Position numbers and translations under genes: made by a program. Shown here piece after piece: positions 46,565 through 57,345 of a stretch of 64,000 nucleotides of DNA. Below the pieces are notes generated by a model, which worked only from the letters and a program-made list of their open reading frames with translations, had not been told where the DNA came from and did no database searches. Position 1 is the stretch's first letter. Each line of letters starts with the position of its first letter. This DNA comes from Terebella lapidaria (taxonomy: Eukaryota; Annelida; Polychaeta; Terebellida; Terebellidae): contig OX424555.1 in the NCBI GenBank assembly GCA_949152475.1, positions 97,435,515 through 97,499,514 of the forward strand. The letters run 5' to 3'.

Positions 46565-49500
46565 CATGTCTGAGGCAAGTGATGGGGAAAGCACGGGAGG
46601 GAAGGTGCCTCCGGACCGTGATCGCGAGATCCAGTCCGGGGATGAGTCTCTTGAGCGTGGTGACACGTTCTCGGGATGAAGTGAGTCTGAGGATGACGGT
46701 CGCACGACCGACACCCGAGGCTCGTACACGGGTTCGGAGGAATCCCACTTCGGCACTGAGGCCGAGAGTGTGGTCACTGTGGACCGCGTTGTAGAGAGCA
46801 ACTTGGCTGCTATTGAAGCCGAGAAGCTCGTTGATCCGTCCCCGCTCCTACGTGAGGAGTCGGAGATGGACTACAGCGATGCGGGGTCCGGTGGTTTGGA
46901 TATCGAGTTGCATCCGTCCGCGGAGATGATTGATTCTCTTGAGCCGGATGAGAGTACTCGTCCGGATGGCCCTGGCCATCCGGACACCGGTTCCGGCAGG
47001 AACTCCTCGGTGTCCACACCTCCGGAGCCTGGTCCGCAGGATCAGGGCACACCTGCGACCTGGGCCGAACAGGTTGATGCGGCTGAGCAAGCTGCATCCC
47101 AAGTTCCGGCCTCGGAGCAGGGAGCCGGCTCGGAAGACACCGCGAAGAAGGATGATGGGTTTGTTACGCCCGTCTCCAAGCGTACGCGGGCCTGAGCTAA
47201 AGAGGTTGCCCGGAAACAGTGGGAAGCCCAACAGAAATTGGAGGCCTCTAACCATGGGCAACCCGAGTCCGATCCCGAGGGAAAGGACCCGGCCGATCCT
47301 CCGCCGAGGAAGAAGAGAAAGTGGAATCACCGGAAACGCAAGTCCGGTGGTGCCCCGCCCCAGTCCGGACCTAAGTCCGGAGGACCTAAGCCGCTGGCGC
47401 CTAAGCAGGACGGCAAGTCAGGGTCCTCCGCCAAGTCCGGAGGTGCCAATGTGCCAAATCCTTCGGGAGGCGGCGCGGACGGTACCTCCGCAAAGTCCGA
47501 CCGGGGTCCGGGAGGTTCCCGTAAGAAGGCGCCCTCCGGGGCACCAAAAGGAACCTCCGACAAAACCTCCGGACAATCTAAGTCGTCCGGAGCGGCGGAT
47601 ACCGGTTCTAGTCCGGTGGATAAAGGGCGGCCCTTGCCACAGAAGGGAGACCTCCGGTTGGAGCTCCTTCGCCGGCAAGCGGTTAGGACGGGGCTACGGA
47701 CCTGTCCGACGCCGCACTGGAAGCGGGCCGGCGGGCTTACTGCGACGAACAGCAGCGAGCCACCGCTCAGCAGTGCGCGGAGAGTGAGCCTCGACAACCC
47801 AGGTCGAGCGGTCGTTCGGGGACGTCCAAACAGAAACGGTCGTCCTCGGAGCAGCCTTCTATCCAGAGGCTGCGGGCTGGTATGGGCCCCGAGCTCCCTC
47901 GTGTGCGTCAAGGGCACACTTTCCTTGCGAGGTATGGCAGGGACGCCTACAACCGACGTTCGTCGGAGGCAGGTATGGCGGCTGATGCGCCTTTCACAAG
48001 GCCTCGTCCACTGACGGACGAGGAGCGTGCCGGGCTACCACCCGTGACGGAGAGATGCGTGTTTTGCCGTCTCTGCCCGGAGTCGCTGGACGGGTATAAG
48101 GACCCGCACCGTGCGCTCAACCGGGATCATAGGTACCCTTCCTACGACCATTTGAGCCGGCACATTGTGGGGTACCATCACCCCTGGGTGAAGTTGTTTG
48201 TCTGTCGACGGTGCTACTCCCGTAGCCCTGAGAGATACTTCCCCAGTTTAAAGGCCTTGAACAGCCACCGCGCCGGTGCTCACTACGGTGAGGGGCTGCA
48301 CACCGGCGAGGAGGAAGTTGGGCCTGTATTCAATTTTGGATACATTCCACCTCGGGTGGCGACGTCCATGACTACGTCAGGGACGGCGAGACACCGTATC
48401 TTCCATTACGGTCCGTGGCGCTTCGCACAACGCGTCATGGACGATGCATGGGAAGAGTCTGGCGTCGTGTCCGCGGGCTCGAGCTACACAGCTCGCCTGA
48501 CGGCATCGATGGACAAGACCCCGGCGGACTACCAGGCGGCGGAAGCTGCCCGGACAGCAGCAGAGGCTGTCCGTCAACCGCCGGCTGCTCAAGTAATGGA
48601 AGAACGGCACCGGGTTACCATGATCGTGTCGGAGATGCCGCAGATCGCGGTGAAGACACGCGTGGCGTCCCCCAAGCGTCGGCCCCATTCAAAGACTCAG
48701 GGGAAAGGTTCGTCCACCGGAACCGATCCGGTTCGGACGCCGCCCCTGCAGTCTCCGGGCGCCTTGACGCAGGAGGACTACCCGGACTTGCTGGAAGTGA
48801 CGGTACCCGCGGGTCCGTCAGAGGGACGTGTGGTGTCCAACAACACCGCCTCCTCGAGTTCCACGTCGGTGGTCAAACCTAAGACCCCATGTGAAACTCC
48901 TTCCACCGCAAGTGGTTCCGGATGTGAGGCACCTCTCTCGAGGTCAACGTCCGCGTCTTTGTTTCCAATTGCGGGAACGTCCGCGGGATGGCAAAGTTTA
49001 GCCTCCCTCAACACGGACACCCTCAATCCGGCGGAAGATGTGCTCCGACAGTTCGGATCTGAGGCTGCCAGCGCCTACGCGACTCTCTGCGAGTCTGTAG
49101 GCCAGGCGGTTGGCCATCGCCGTGATGGTTTAGATCGGATACCGTCGGATCCAGCATTGGCAAGCCTGCTGGTCCCTCATGCCATTGGTAATTTGGGATC
49201 CGCAGGTGTAACCGCGCTGACCCGCGCGAGAGAAGAGTACCCCTGGGACCACCCCCAGCGTGGCAGGCTCACTCAGACCGCGGAGTACCTCGTTGCGGAG
49301 ATGGACCGCTCTCTGGAACGGCTTAGCCGGTACCGTGCGGAGGCCTCTCGGGTCGCGTGCCACCTTGCACACGACCAGGGCCTCATGGAAGGTACCCGGC
49401 GGAGCCTTGAGAGCTTCCGGACTTTGTCAGCCGACTGTGAACGGCGTGCTTTCGCCCAAGGGCAAGCCTCCGCCCGCGCCGAACAGTCCGAAAGGACCTC

Positions 49501-49759
49501 CATCTCCCCCGAGATGACCGCATGGATGGAGCAACTGGAGGCTGAGAATCAGCAGCTACGGCGTCGTCTCGACGAAGCCAAGGCTGCTAGGACTCACCTG
49601 CTCCAGGGCGTTGATGACCTTGCGTTGTCCGCCGTGGACCAGTCTGTTCTCCAGTGGGCGGATGCTGCTTTGGAGCTGGCTATCTACCCTATCCTAGTTA
49701 GGATATGGGGAGAGCGTACGGCCGGCGCCCAGCGCACCCCTGATATGGTAGACATGTAA
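46565..49759 (+). pseudogene. Extra 3' ORF: paired C2H2-like fingers and coiled coil
   Basis: The N-terminal part is acidic, Ser/Pro/Gly-rich (TWAEQVDAAEQ, DDGFVTPVSKRTRA), followed by a basic Lys/Ser/Gly/Pro-rich stretch (KKRKWNHRKRKSGG). The longest segment (47882-49759) has two adjacent fingers, CVFCRLC...HLSRHIVGYHH and FVCRRCYS...LNSHRAGAHYG, then an Ala-rich region and a C-terminal coiled coil (LEAENQQLRRRLDEAKAA). It is not a recognisable envelope: no signal peptide or membrane span is evident. It is gag- or nucleic-acid-binding-like in character. Part of a broken fossil element. Confidence 0.6.
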
Positions 49760-50459
49760 TTCCCCAGCGAAACCCCTGCAACCGCCACCAGGCCTGTCTC
49801 GTCCGCCCGTGCAGCCGGAATACTCCATGCTGGCTCCGCTGCTTCCGCAGCGTAGGGACCCTCCACTGCCGCCGGACCCCAAGACAGGCGGCACGGACGA
49901 GGAGTCAATGCAGGAGGAGGAGGAAGGCTAGATTCTAGCCTCGTCGCTGTGGCAACACGGCGCCGTGCCGGAGTCACTTCGGTGGCTCTGCCCTGCCTCA
50001 GGTCCGTCCTGCGGACTTGAGGCGCCGGTCGGCGGGGCGGCCGGCAACCTTTTTTAGAGGTACTATCACTTTTGATCACTCGGTGTGTCATTTTACCAAA
50101 TTTCCAAATTTAACGGTTAACCTTAAACGTATTCCAAAGATTCGACACACCGTCCCTTTCGGTCGGATGACCCTCCAGGGTCACCAAACCCTTTTGGACT
50201 ACCTCGGTCAAAATTTTAACTTGTTTATTAGGGTTTATTCAAAATTGTAAAGCGCGTTATAGTTTACTCCGTAAGTCCGGGGGTCGTTCCCCATTCTTCC
50301 AAAAGGGACCCTTAAGGTCCTAGTCTTTTACGCCATGACTTCCGGGTGTTGCCATCTTGCCTTCTTCCGGACCCCGCCATGCGAAGCTTTCGTCGGGTTT
50401 TCAGCAGTTTTGGGCGCGGGCGGAACATGTTGGGGACCAACATTGTAAGAAGGGGGTAA
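49760..50459 (+). other. 3' untranslated region and purine-rich tract
   Basis: About 700 bp without a gene. AAGAAGGGGG at about 50447-50455 lies just before the 3' LTR, as expected for a polypurine tract that primes plus-strand synthesis. Confidence 0.65.
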
Positions 50460-50645
50460 TGTGGCGATTTTGCCCAAAGATCGTGGCAGGAGTCTTTGCA
50501 AAACACTAGCAAGTATTGTGGCCTATCTTTAGACCGCTCGAGCTTGGAGCGTGCGCTGCCTAGCAACGCACTGTACCTAATCGCGCCCAGTAAACTATAA
50601 CAAGTGGTGACCTAGTTTCTCCTCCCGCCTTTCGGTTCGATATAT
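50460..50645 (+). repeat. 3' LTR (186 bp recognisable)
   Basis: Starts TGTGGCGATTTTGCCCAAAG right after the purine tract and matches the 5' repeat with about six substitutions. Downstream GC-rich sequence to about 50.93 kb may still be LTR or leader that the 5' copy lacks, so the outer border is uncertain. Confidence 0.8.
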
Positions 50646-50974
50646 ACGCGAGCATTTGGCTTGGTCTGTGAGATTGTCCCAGGCAGGACGAGAGGCTCGC
50701 CATGAGCTTTACGTCCCTGTGTCTTGGGTAAGGCCCTCGCGGGCCCTGGGGACGATTTCCATTGGGGGGCCCGGGCTGGGATAGAGACAGTTGCTGACTC
50801 AGGGGCGCAAGCCCTGTGGATCGCCAGTTCTCTTCTCCACCCGGGGTGGTGTGACACAGGCTCTGGCAGACCGTCGGGCTGGCTCAGAGTTCCATCTGTA
50901 GCGGGCGCCCGCCGAACTTTACAAAAGTTACAGTGCTTCAAAGTTCAAATTGCCCAAATTACAATTTGAAAAAT

Positions 50975-51830
50975 CATATACCTCATTAATATGCAAATTT
51001 GTATGCATGACGTCACAGGGGGAACATTTTTTAATTAGATAATAATAATAATAATATAATAATAATAATCAGATTTATTTTACGACGGTCCATGATGATA
51101 GGCAATTCTGCCTGTCTTCCCCATCCCCCGTCGGGTGACAATTTAGAATTTGGGAAGCACATTCGAATGGAGAAACCTTTGCGTTGCCAGGATGAAAACT
51201 CCACCTACTTTGTGCCGGTGACGGGGATCGAACCCGCGTCACCTACCGCCTCTGAGCTTCGTTGCTTCAAGAGCCACCGGTCCCATCCACTCGGCCACAG
51301 AGGCAGTTTGGTTTTAATGGCATAATAAAGTCTTAAGAAATTGCAATTATTCAACAAAGCTTATTCCACATGCTCTACATAATTGATAGTCAATGTATCT
51401 CACATCCGGATAGTTGCCAAGGTCACCAGTATTGATATAAGGCCCCTAGCAACCAGGGTTGCTATGGCCCAAATCCACAGTCATATCGATAAGCAAACAA
51501 AAACAAAGGTGAAAATGGATCGACTCCACATGCATATAATTAATATGCAATAATCAAATTCTGTCAAAACCCCTATCTCTGGCGGTTAGGACCCATAGTA
51601 ACCAATGGTTGCTAGGGACTCCAGCAGGTGAATTATGACCATGGCAACAGTAACACTTTGAACAACACTGATTATTGACCATGCCTATCAATGTTTAAAG
51701 TTTAGGTTAGCAATAAATCTGACCATATCAATTATATTAAGACTAAAACTTGCCTAATTAAAAAAATTCCCCCTTCTACGTCACGAATACCTCATTTGCA
51801 TATTGATTAGCTTCTCGTAAAATCCAGAAG
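50975..51830. mobile_element. TIR element (ATGCAAAT/TGACGTCA ends) carrying a SINE
   Basis: The left end CCTCATTAATATGCAAATT ... ATGACGTCACAGGGGGAA ... TTTTTTAATTAG is matched, inverted, by CTAATTAAAAAAATTCCCCC ... TACGTCAC ... CCTCATTTGCATATTGATTA at the right (about 51.75-51.83 kb). The segment is about 0.85 kb and has no ORF of note. Between SINE and right end lie several GTTGCTATGG / CCATGGCAAC words. Confidence 0.55.
51040..51306 (-). mobile_element. tRNA-derived SINE
   Basis: On the minus strand a Leu/Ser-like tRNA head has A box TGGCCGAGTGG (51287-51297) and B box GGGTTCGATCCCC (51223-51235). It is followed by a body of about 170 bp (TTGTCACCCGACGGGGGATG, CAGAATTGCCTATCATCATG) and an AAATAAATCTG(ATT)n tail at the plus-left end. 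A and B boxes form an internal RNA polymerase III promoter. It is not a functional tRNA: the acceptor ends do not pair well and a body follows. Confidence 0.75.
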
Positions 51831-52019
51831 TGTTCAATCCAGCTTATGTCATAACCTGCCAAAATGTGACATTCAAATGGCCATAACTTTTTAACCAATA
51901 GAGATATTGGCATGCAGTAAACTGCATTTTACTCAGCAAAACCAGGTCTCTCATTTGAGTTCACATCGTATTTTCATAGCTAGTACTTTAAAAAATTTTC
52001 GCTAAGTCGCATTTTTCGT

Positions 52020-52860
52020 TTTCGTAGATATCTCGGAAACGGTGCATCGTAGAGCGAAACGTACGATATTTTCAGATTCGTCTCAACCATGTCTAAGGAG
52101 TATTATGGATGACCTTTGACCTTGACCTTAGATTTTTTTCCACCTCAGTCGGCATTTTTCGTTTGTTTTTAAACGTCGATATCTCGGAAGTGTCGTGGAC
52201 CAAAACGGACATTATTTTCGGACTCGTCGCCCTAGACAAACATGTCTAAGGGGTATTATGGATGACCTTTGACCTCGACCTTAAATTTTTTCGATGAGTC
52301 AGAATTTTCCGTTTTTGTTGATATCTCGGAAACAGTGCGTTGTACAGCGAAACTGACGTTATTTTCGAATTCGTCGCCATTGAAACCATGCGAGTGTGTT
52401 TTCTGAAAAACGATATCGGTCGAGTTTGGTCTGGCGGATGAATTCAGGATGCACGAGTCCGAAGGACGAGTGTATTCTGTGTTCATCTGCCAGACCAAAC
52501 GAGTTTGGTATGGCGGATGAACACAGAATACACTCGTTTGGTCTGGCAGATGAACACAGAATACACTCGTCCTTCGGACTCGTGCATCCTTAATTCATCC
52601 GCCAGACCAAACTCGACCGATATCTTTTCGCGGAAAACACTCGCATGGTTTTATATATGTCTCTAAGTATTGAGGATGAACTTTGATTTTACCTGAATTT
52701 TTTTTGCTGGGTCGGCATTTTTTACATTTTCGTCGATATCTCGGATACGGTGCATCGTAGAGCGAATTAGACCCTGACCCGAATTTGTGTTTTGAGTTAG
52801 CATTTTGTTTCTTTCTTTTTTCTATCTCAATACGGTGTGTCATAGAGCAAAACGGATGTC
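52020..52860 (+). repeat. Family C satellite units, interrupted by a foldback
   Basis: Units with GATATCTCGGAAACGGTGC, CGTAGAGCGAAAC, CTCGTCGCCCTAGACAAACA and GGATGACCTTTGACCTTGAC, period about 145 bp, split by the palindrome at 52386-52648. Confidence 0.75.
52386..52648. mobile_element. 263-bp foldback element inside satellite
   Basis: CCATGCGAGTGTGTTTTC ... ends in the complement GAAAACACTCGCATGG. The arms of about 110 bp (GTCGAGTTTGGTCTGGCGGA, GCACGAGTCCGAAGGACGAG, ATTCTGTGTTCATCTGCC) are nearly perfect, with extra direct copies of TTTGGTnTGGCnGATGAACA in the centre. It interrupts a family C unit between CGTCGCC and TGTCTAAG. Confidence 0.85.
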
Positions 52861-52936
52861 ATTCGTGGCATGCATACTATAAATACATTACGTTAGTCTC
52901 TACACAGAAATGACTCTAATCTAATTTTAGATAGAT

Positions 52937-55069
52937 ATGGTGTACGACGGCGGCCATTTTTGGATCTCGTGTTTTCGCCTTAAAAAGTAGGGCGAGAACG
53001 CGAAAGTACGAAGCGAAAAGACGAAACTACGAAGCGAAAACACGAAGCGAAAACTCGAAACTGAATCTCGTCTTTTCGTTTCGTGTTTTCGCTTCGTGAT
53101 TTCGTGTTTTCGCTTCGTGAGGGACAGCCCAAGCGACGCCGAGCGCGTCCAAGATGGCCCACATTGGTGCTCGGGACGAAAACAAACAAATCACGATTAT
53201 GACAGTTATCTGGGTTGACACGCCAAATTATATGCACTTAAATGCCCCGAAATATTGTTGAAAAAACCCTCCAAACATTGACTTTAGCCTTGGCAATCAC
53301 CGACCACAAATTTTACCAGGAAGGATTAGCGTTGTTTGGAGGGGATTTTGAGCAATATATCGATGTATTTAGTTGAGTTATCATATGTAATTTGGGTCCT
53401 CTCGTGTATCAGCATACATACAATACTGATAGTTTGTGTGTCAGCCCGTAAATCGATCATAATCGTGATTTGTTTGTTTTCGTCCCGAGCACCATTGTGG
53501 GCCATCTTGGACGCGCTCCGCATCGCTTGGGCTGCGTGAGGAATGTTGCAGGGGTACTGGTCGACGGATTAAAATCGGATTATCTATATTATACATGCTT
53601 TTATAGGACGTCAAACATATTCTATGGCCTGACATCAATGATTAGGCTAGCGGCCCGTGACGGCCGCTTATCATGGATGGAGGGACACTGAAATGCAATG
53701 TATAATACCCTATGACATCATGCATTTAATATAAATAAATTCAAGAATGCAGTCTCTCTCAAAAGCACAAAACAAATATTGATATTATTAATAGATGCTT
53801 TTCATTCAATGAAGACATTTCAGACATTTGTTCATTAATATTCAGCCATGTCTGGCGGATAATCATTGCCGACTTGTCAGGTCAGATATACAGCATTTAG
53901 TGCACACGACGGCGGCCATTTTGGGATCTCCGGGTTTCGCTTATAAAAATGAGCAAGAACGCAACAAGAAAATGCAGCTAACTGCGAGAGACGACATTAG
54001 AGCTCGAGCACACCATCAGCACCACGAAACCTGAATATATCTTACACCCCCTCCCCCCCCCCCCCTTTCCAAAAAAAGAAAATTGAAACATATCATGTCC
54101 GACATGATTCCAATTCAATCCCGTATATATTATGATTAAACACATAGGCCTACTTCAATCATATTCCTAATGAGTAAACATTTATTTTGAACTCAATGAA
54201 ACAGTTACGCCTGATAAAATGATATTGAACCTCAATAAAATATCCTTAAAATATTGGAAACTATGAGGAATATCTGCATCTGATATCATGATATAGATAA
54301 CACATGCATACTGAGCAAATTAAAAGACCAGTTTAAAATAAAAAGGTTTCGCAACCGAGCATGGAACACCTTGTCATGTGATAAAATATGTCCAATTACG
54401 GTAAATGTAGTCGTGGTACCGTAGACGAATCGTTGTGTTTACTTCATTACGCCAAAGAAGGCCGCACGCAAGGTTACATGTACATGCATGCACAAAATGC
54501 TGCACAGAAAATTGTACGTTCCAAAGTACGCGTCATTGCGGTAAAATTTGCTTTGCATTCTGGAAACGTGAATTTCCATCGGCTCCGCCATTTTGACGTT
54601 TTCCAGACGAGCTGACCATTTTGCGTAATTTTCTCAAACCGAACACATCGATTTATGCATTATATATCTATGGAATATTCAAAGCTTGCCATCAAATCGA
54701 GAGATTTTATGTCAAGGACGAAGAAAATACTCATTTGAAGTAGGTGTACAAAGGTTTACATGCGAAAACGGGCGTCGATAGGTTGGCATGAAACCTCCAT
54801 GAAAAAGTCAGCACATAGACATGTAGAGAGTTGGGGGCTTCGCCCCCAACGCTCTAATGTCAAAAACACGAAGCGAAAAGACGAAATCACGAAGCGGAAA
54901 GACGAAAACACGAAGCGAAAAGACGATGTTCAGTTTCGAGTTTTCGCTTCGTGTTTTCGCTTCGTAGTTTCGTCTTTTGCTGCGTACTTTCGCGTTTTCG
55001 CTTCGTGTTCTCGCCCTACTTTTTAAGGCGAAAACACGAGATCCAAAAATGGCCGCCGTCGTACACCAT
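52937..55069. mobile_element. 2.1-kb TIR element with CGAAGCGAAAA arrays
   Basis: Ends ATGGTGTACGACGGCGGCCA are inverted at 52937 and 55069 and continue as GGATCTCGTGTTTTCGCCTT then AAAAAGTAGGGCGAGA. Behind each tip lies an array of AACACGAAGCGAAAAGACGA words in both orientations (52.99-53.12 and 54.87-55.01 kb), so each tip can fold on itself and pair with the other. A partial tip copy is at about 53.90-53.95 kb. No transposase seen. Confidence 0.8.
53118..53540. repeat. Nested inverted repeat inside the 2.1-kb element
   Basis: GCGCGTCCAAGATGGCCCAC ... TCGGGACGAAAACAAACAAA (53.15-53.20 kb) is repeated inverted as GTTTTCGTCCCGAGCACC ... GGGCCATCTTGGACGCGC (53.47-53.52 kb), arms about 80 bp. 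The loop also holds CTCTCGTGTATCAGCATAC. Confidence 0.75.
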
Positions 55070-55074
55070 TGAGT

Positions 55075-55560
55075 CAGGATGGCACAGAATGTACCACTAT
55101 GCTCGAAATATCGTTTGGCTTCTGGGCTCAGAGGCCCAAGATCCCAACGCCCGATTGTATCTCCTGTTTCACATTTGACAATTATAGCTCACAAGAAAAT
55201 GACACTAAAAAAGAACATTTCGCTTCTGAGATCCTAGGCGGTCAGAGACAGTTCTTGTTGCAAAACTTAACACAAAACTCAAAATACCATTTGGATTCTT
55301 GGATCAAGGGCCCCAGGCCCCACTCCCAAAAGTATATTCTACTTCAAATTTAACAATAAATTACATAGTTTCTTTACGTCCTCAAATCTCATCATGACAT
55401 TATGTATACATGGGTTTTCTAATCGTCATATTGAGTACATAATGTAATACAACACCCAAGACAGCATTTGCCTTCTGAGGCCATAGGCGGGCCACAGACC
55501 CCGCGCCGAAAGTATCTATTGATTCACATTTCTAAATAACTTACACGATTTCTCCTTGGT
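55075..55560 (+). repeat. Diverged 175-bp tandem repeat (GGGCCCC motif), family F
   Basis: Three units centred at about 55.12, 55.29 and 55.47 kb share TTTGG(C/A)TTCTGG/TTGG, GGCCC...AGGCCC, C(C/A)CGCC, AAAGTAT and TTTCACATTTnACAATTA. Related units occur at 57.80 and at 61.58/61.75 kb with the same spacing of about 175 bp. Confidence 0.5.
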
Positions 55561-55639
55561 TTTAATTATGTTCATGGAATTATGGAGAGACTGAATCTAC
55601 CGCAAAAAACCCCAGAAGCATATAGTTGCTCAGTTCTCT

Positions 55640-55930
55640 AATTAAGGCATTTCGGCAGAAATGCCTTTATGGTTTTAGCAGAATTTTTTTTTTTTTTTTT
55701 TTTTTTTTTTTCTTCTTCTTCCGCCACTTTTGGTTTCCGGACGATAACTTTAGATTGCCTTGACGGATCCTTGTCAAATTTTCACCGCAAGTCAGAAATG
55801 ATATGAGGAAGAACCCTATTCTTTTTGAGCCGGATCGGAGGTCCGTGAGGTCCGTGAGGATGAAATCAAGGCTAATTTTAAGACTTGGTTTCCGGACGAT
55901 AACTGGAAAAATATTTATGCAATAGTTGCA
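55640..55930 (+). repeat. Hairpin-headed repeat, family E
   Basis: AAGGCATTTCGGCAGAAATG + CCTT is a perfect 9-bp stem, followed by TTATGGTTTTAGCAGAA, a long poly-T, CTTCTTCTTCCGCCACTTTT and GAGGTCCGTGAGGTCCGTGA. Same family as 33.68 and 39.11 kb. Confidence 0.7.
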
Positions 55931-57345
55931 GAACTCTGCATGGAGGTTCATATGCCACCAGGGAAGAACCCTATTGATTTTGGGATCGATCCGTCAAACG
56001 ACCTTTGACCTAGAGGTCAAAATAATTTTTTGCTGATTCATCCTTGAGGCTTCCTGCATATCTCGGAAACCGTGCGTCGTAGAGCGAAACGGACGTTATT
56101 TTCGGACTCGTCGCCCTAGACAAACATCTCTAGGGTGTACTTTTTTTTTTGATCCGGCTCCGAGGTCCGTGAGGTCCGTGAGGATGAAATCGAGGAACTT
56201 GGTTTCCGGACGATAACTCAAAAAATATTCAGGCAATAGTTGCAGAATTTTGCACGGAGGTTTATATATCACCAGGGAAGAACGAAACGGACGTTATTTT
56301 CGGACTCGTCGCCCTAGACAAACATCTCTAGGGTGTACTTTTTTTTTTGATCCGGCTCCGAGGTCCGTGAGGTCCGTGAGGATGAAATCGAGGAACTTGG
56401 TTTCCGGACGATAACTCAAAAAATATTCAGGCAATAGTTGCAGAATTTTGCACGGAGGTTTATATATCACCAGGGAAGAACCCTATTGATTTTGGGATCG
56501 ATACCTCAAACGACCTTTGACCTAGAGGTCGAAATGATTTTTTGCTGAGTCATCCTTGATTCATCCTGCATATCTCGGAAACGGTGCGTCGTAGAGCGAA
56601 ACGGACGTTATTTTCGGACTCGTCGCCCTAGACAAACATGTCTAAGGGGTATTATGGATGAACTTTGACCTTGACCCGAAATTTTTTTGCCGAGTCGGCA
56701 TTTTTCGTTTTCGTCGATATCTCGGAAACGGTGCGTCGTAGAGCGAAACGGACGTTATTTTCGGACTCGTCGCACTAGACAAACATGTCTAAGGGTTATT
56801 ATGGATGAACTTTGACCTTGACCCGAAATTTTTTTGCCGAGTCGGCATTTTTCGTTTTTGTCGATATCTCGGAAACGGTGCGTCGTAGAGCGAAACGGAC
56901 GTTATTTTCGGACTCGTCGCACTAGACAAACATGTCTAAGGGGTATTATGGATGAACTTTGACCTTGTCTAAGGGGTATTATGGATGAACTTTGACCTTG
57001 ACCCGAAATTTTTTTGCCGAGTCGGCATTTTTCGTTTTCGTCGATATCTCGGAAACGGTGCGTCGTAGAGCGAAACGGACGTTATTTTCGGACTCGTCGC
57101 ACTAGACAAACATGTCTACGGGGAATTATTGATGAACTTTGACCTTGACCCGAAATTTTTTTGCCGAGTCGGCATTTTTCGTTTTCGTCGATATCTCGGA
57201 AACGGTGCGTCGTAGACCGAAACGGACGTTACTTTCGGACTCGTCGCCCTAGACAAACATGTCTAGCGGGTATTATGGATGAACTTTGACCTTGACCCGA
57301 AATTTGTCGACATTTTTCATTTTCGTCGATATCTAGTATTATAAA
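55931..57345 (+). repeat. Family C tandem satellite, main array
   Basis: Six to seven units around GATATCTCGGAAACGGTGCG (56.05, 56.57, 56.72, 56.86, 57.05 and 57.19 kb), period about 145 bp. It contains a direct duplication of about 206 bp (56077-56282 and 56283-56488) and a local 36-bp duplication near 56.94-57.00 kb. Units carry TTTGACCTTGACC. Non-coding. Confidence 0.9.

Larger units (their letters stand above)
41380..50645 (+). mobile_element. Ty3/Gypsy-type LTR element, broken, with extra 3' ORF
   Basis: Direct repeats of 186 bp (41380-41565 and 50460-50645) flank gag, RNase H and integrase sequence, then a long additional ORF and a purine-rich tract before the 3' repeat. The order RNase H then integrase with a GPY/F module fits Ty3/Gypsy. 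About 6 differences in 186 bp between the repeats (about 3%) suggest a moderately young fossil. It is broken, with roughly half a dozen breaks. It is clearly GC-richer than the AT-rich surroundings. Confidence 0.85.

Noticed and set aside
41600-50050. GC-rich island as bacterial contamination or horizontal transfer
   Set aside because: It contains gag zinc-knuckle, RNase H and integrase blocks between matching LTRs, so the composition belongs to the element.
51217-51306. Functional tRNA-Leu/Ser gene
   Set aside because: A and B boxes are present, but the acceptor pairing is poor and a SINE body with an ATT-rich tail follows.
55683-55710. Long poly-T as a terminator or minus-strand poly(A) tail
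   Set aside because: It sits in the pyrimidine tract of a dispersed repeat whose other copies have a T/C mix at the same place.
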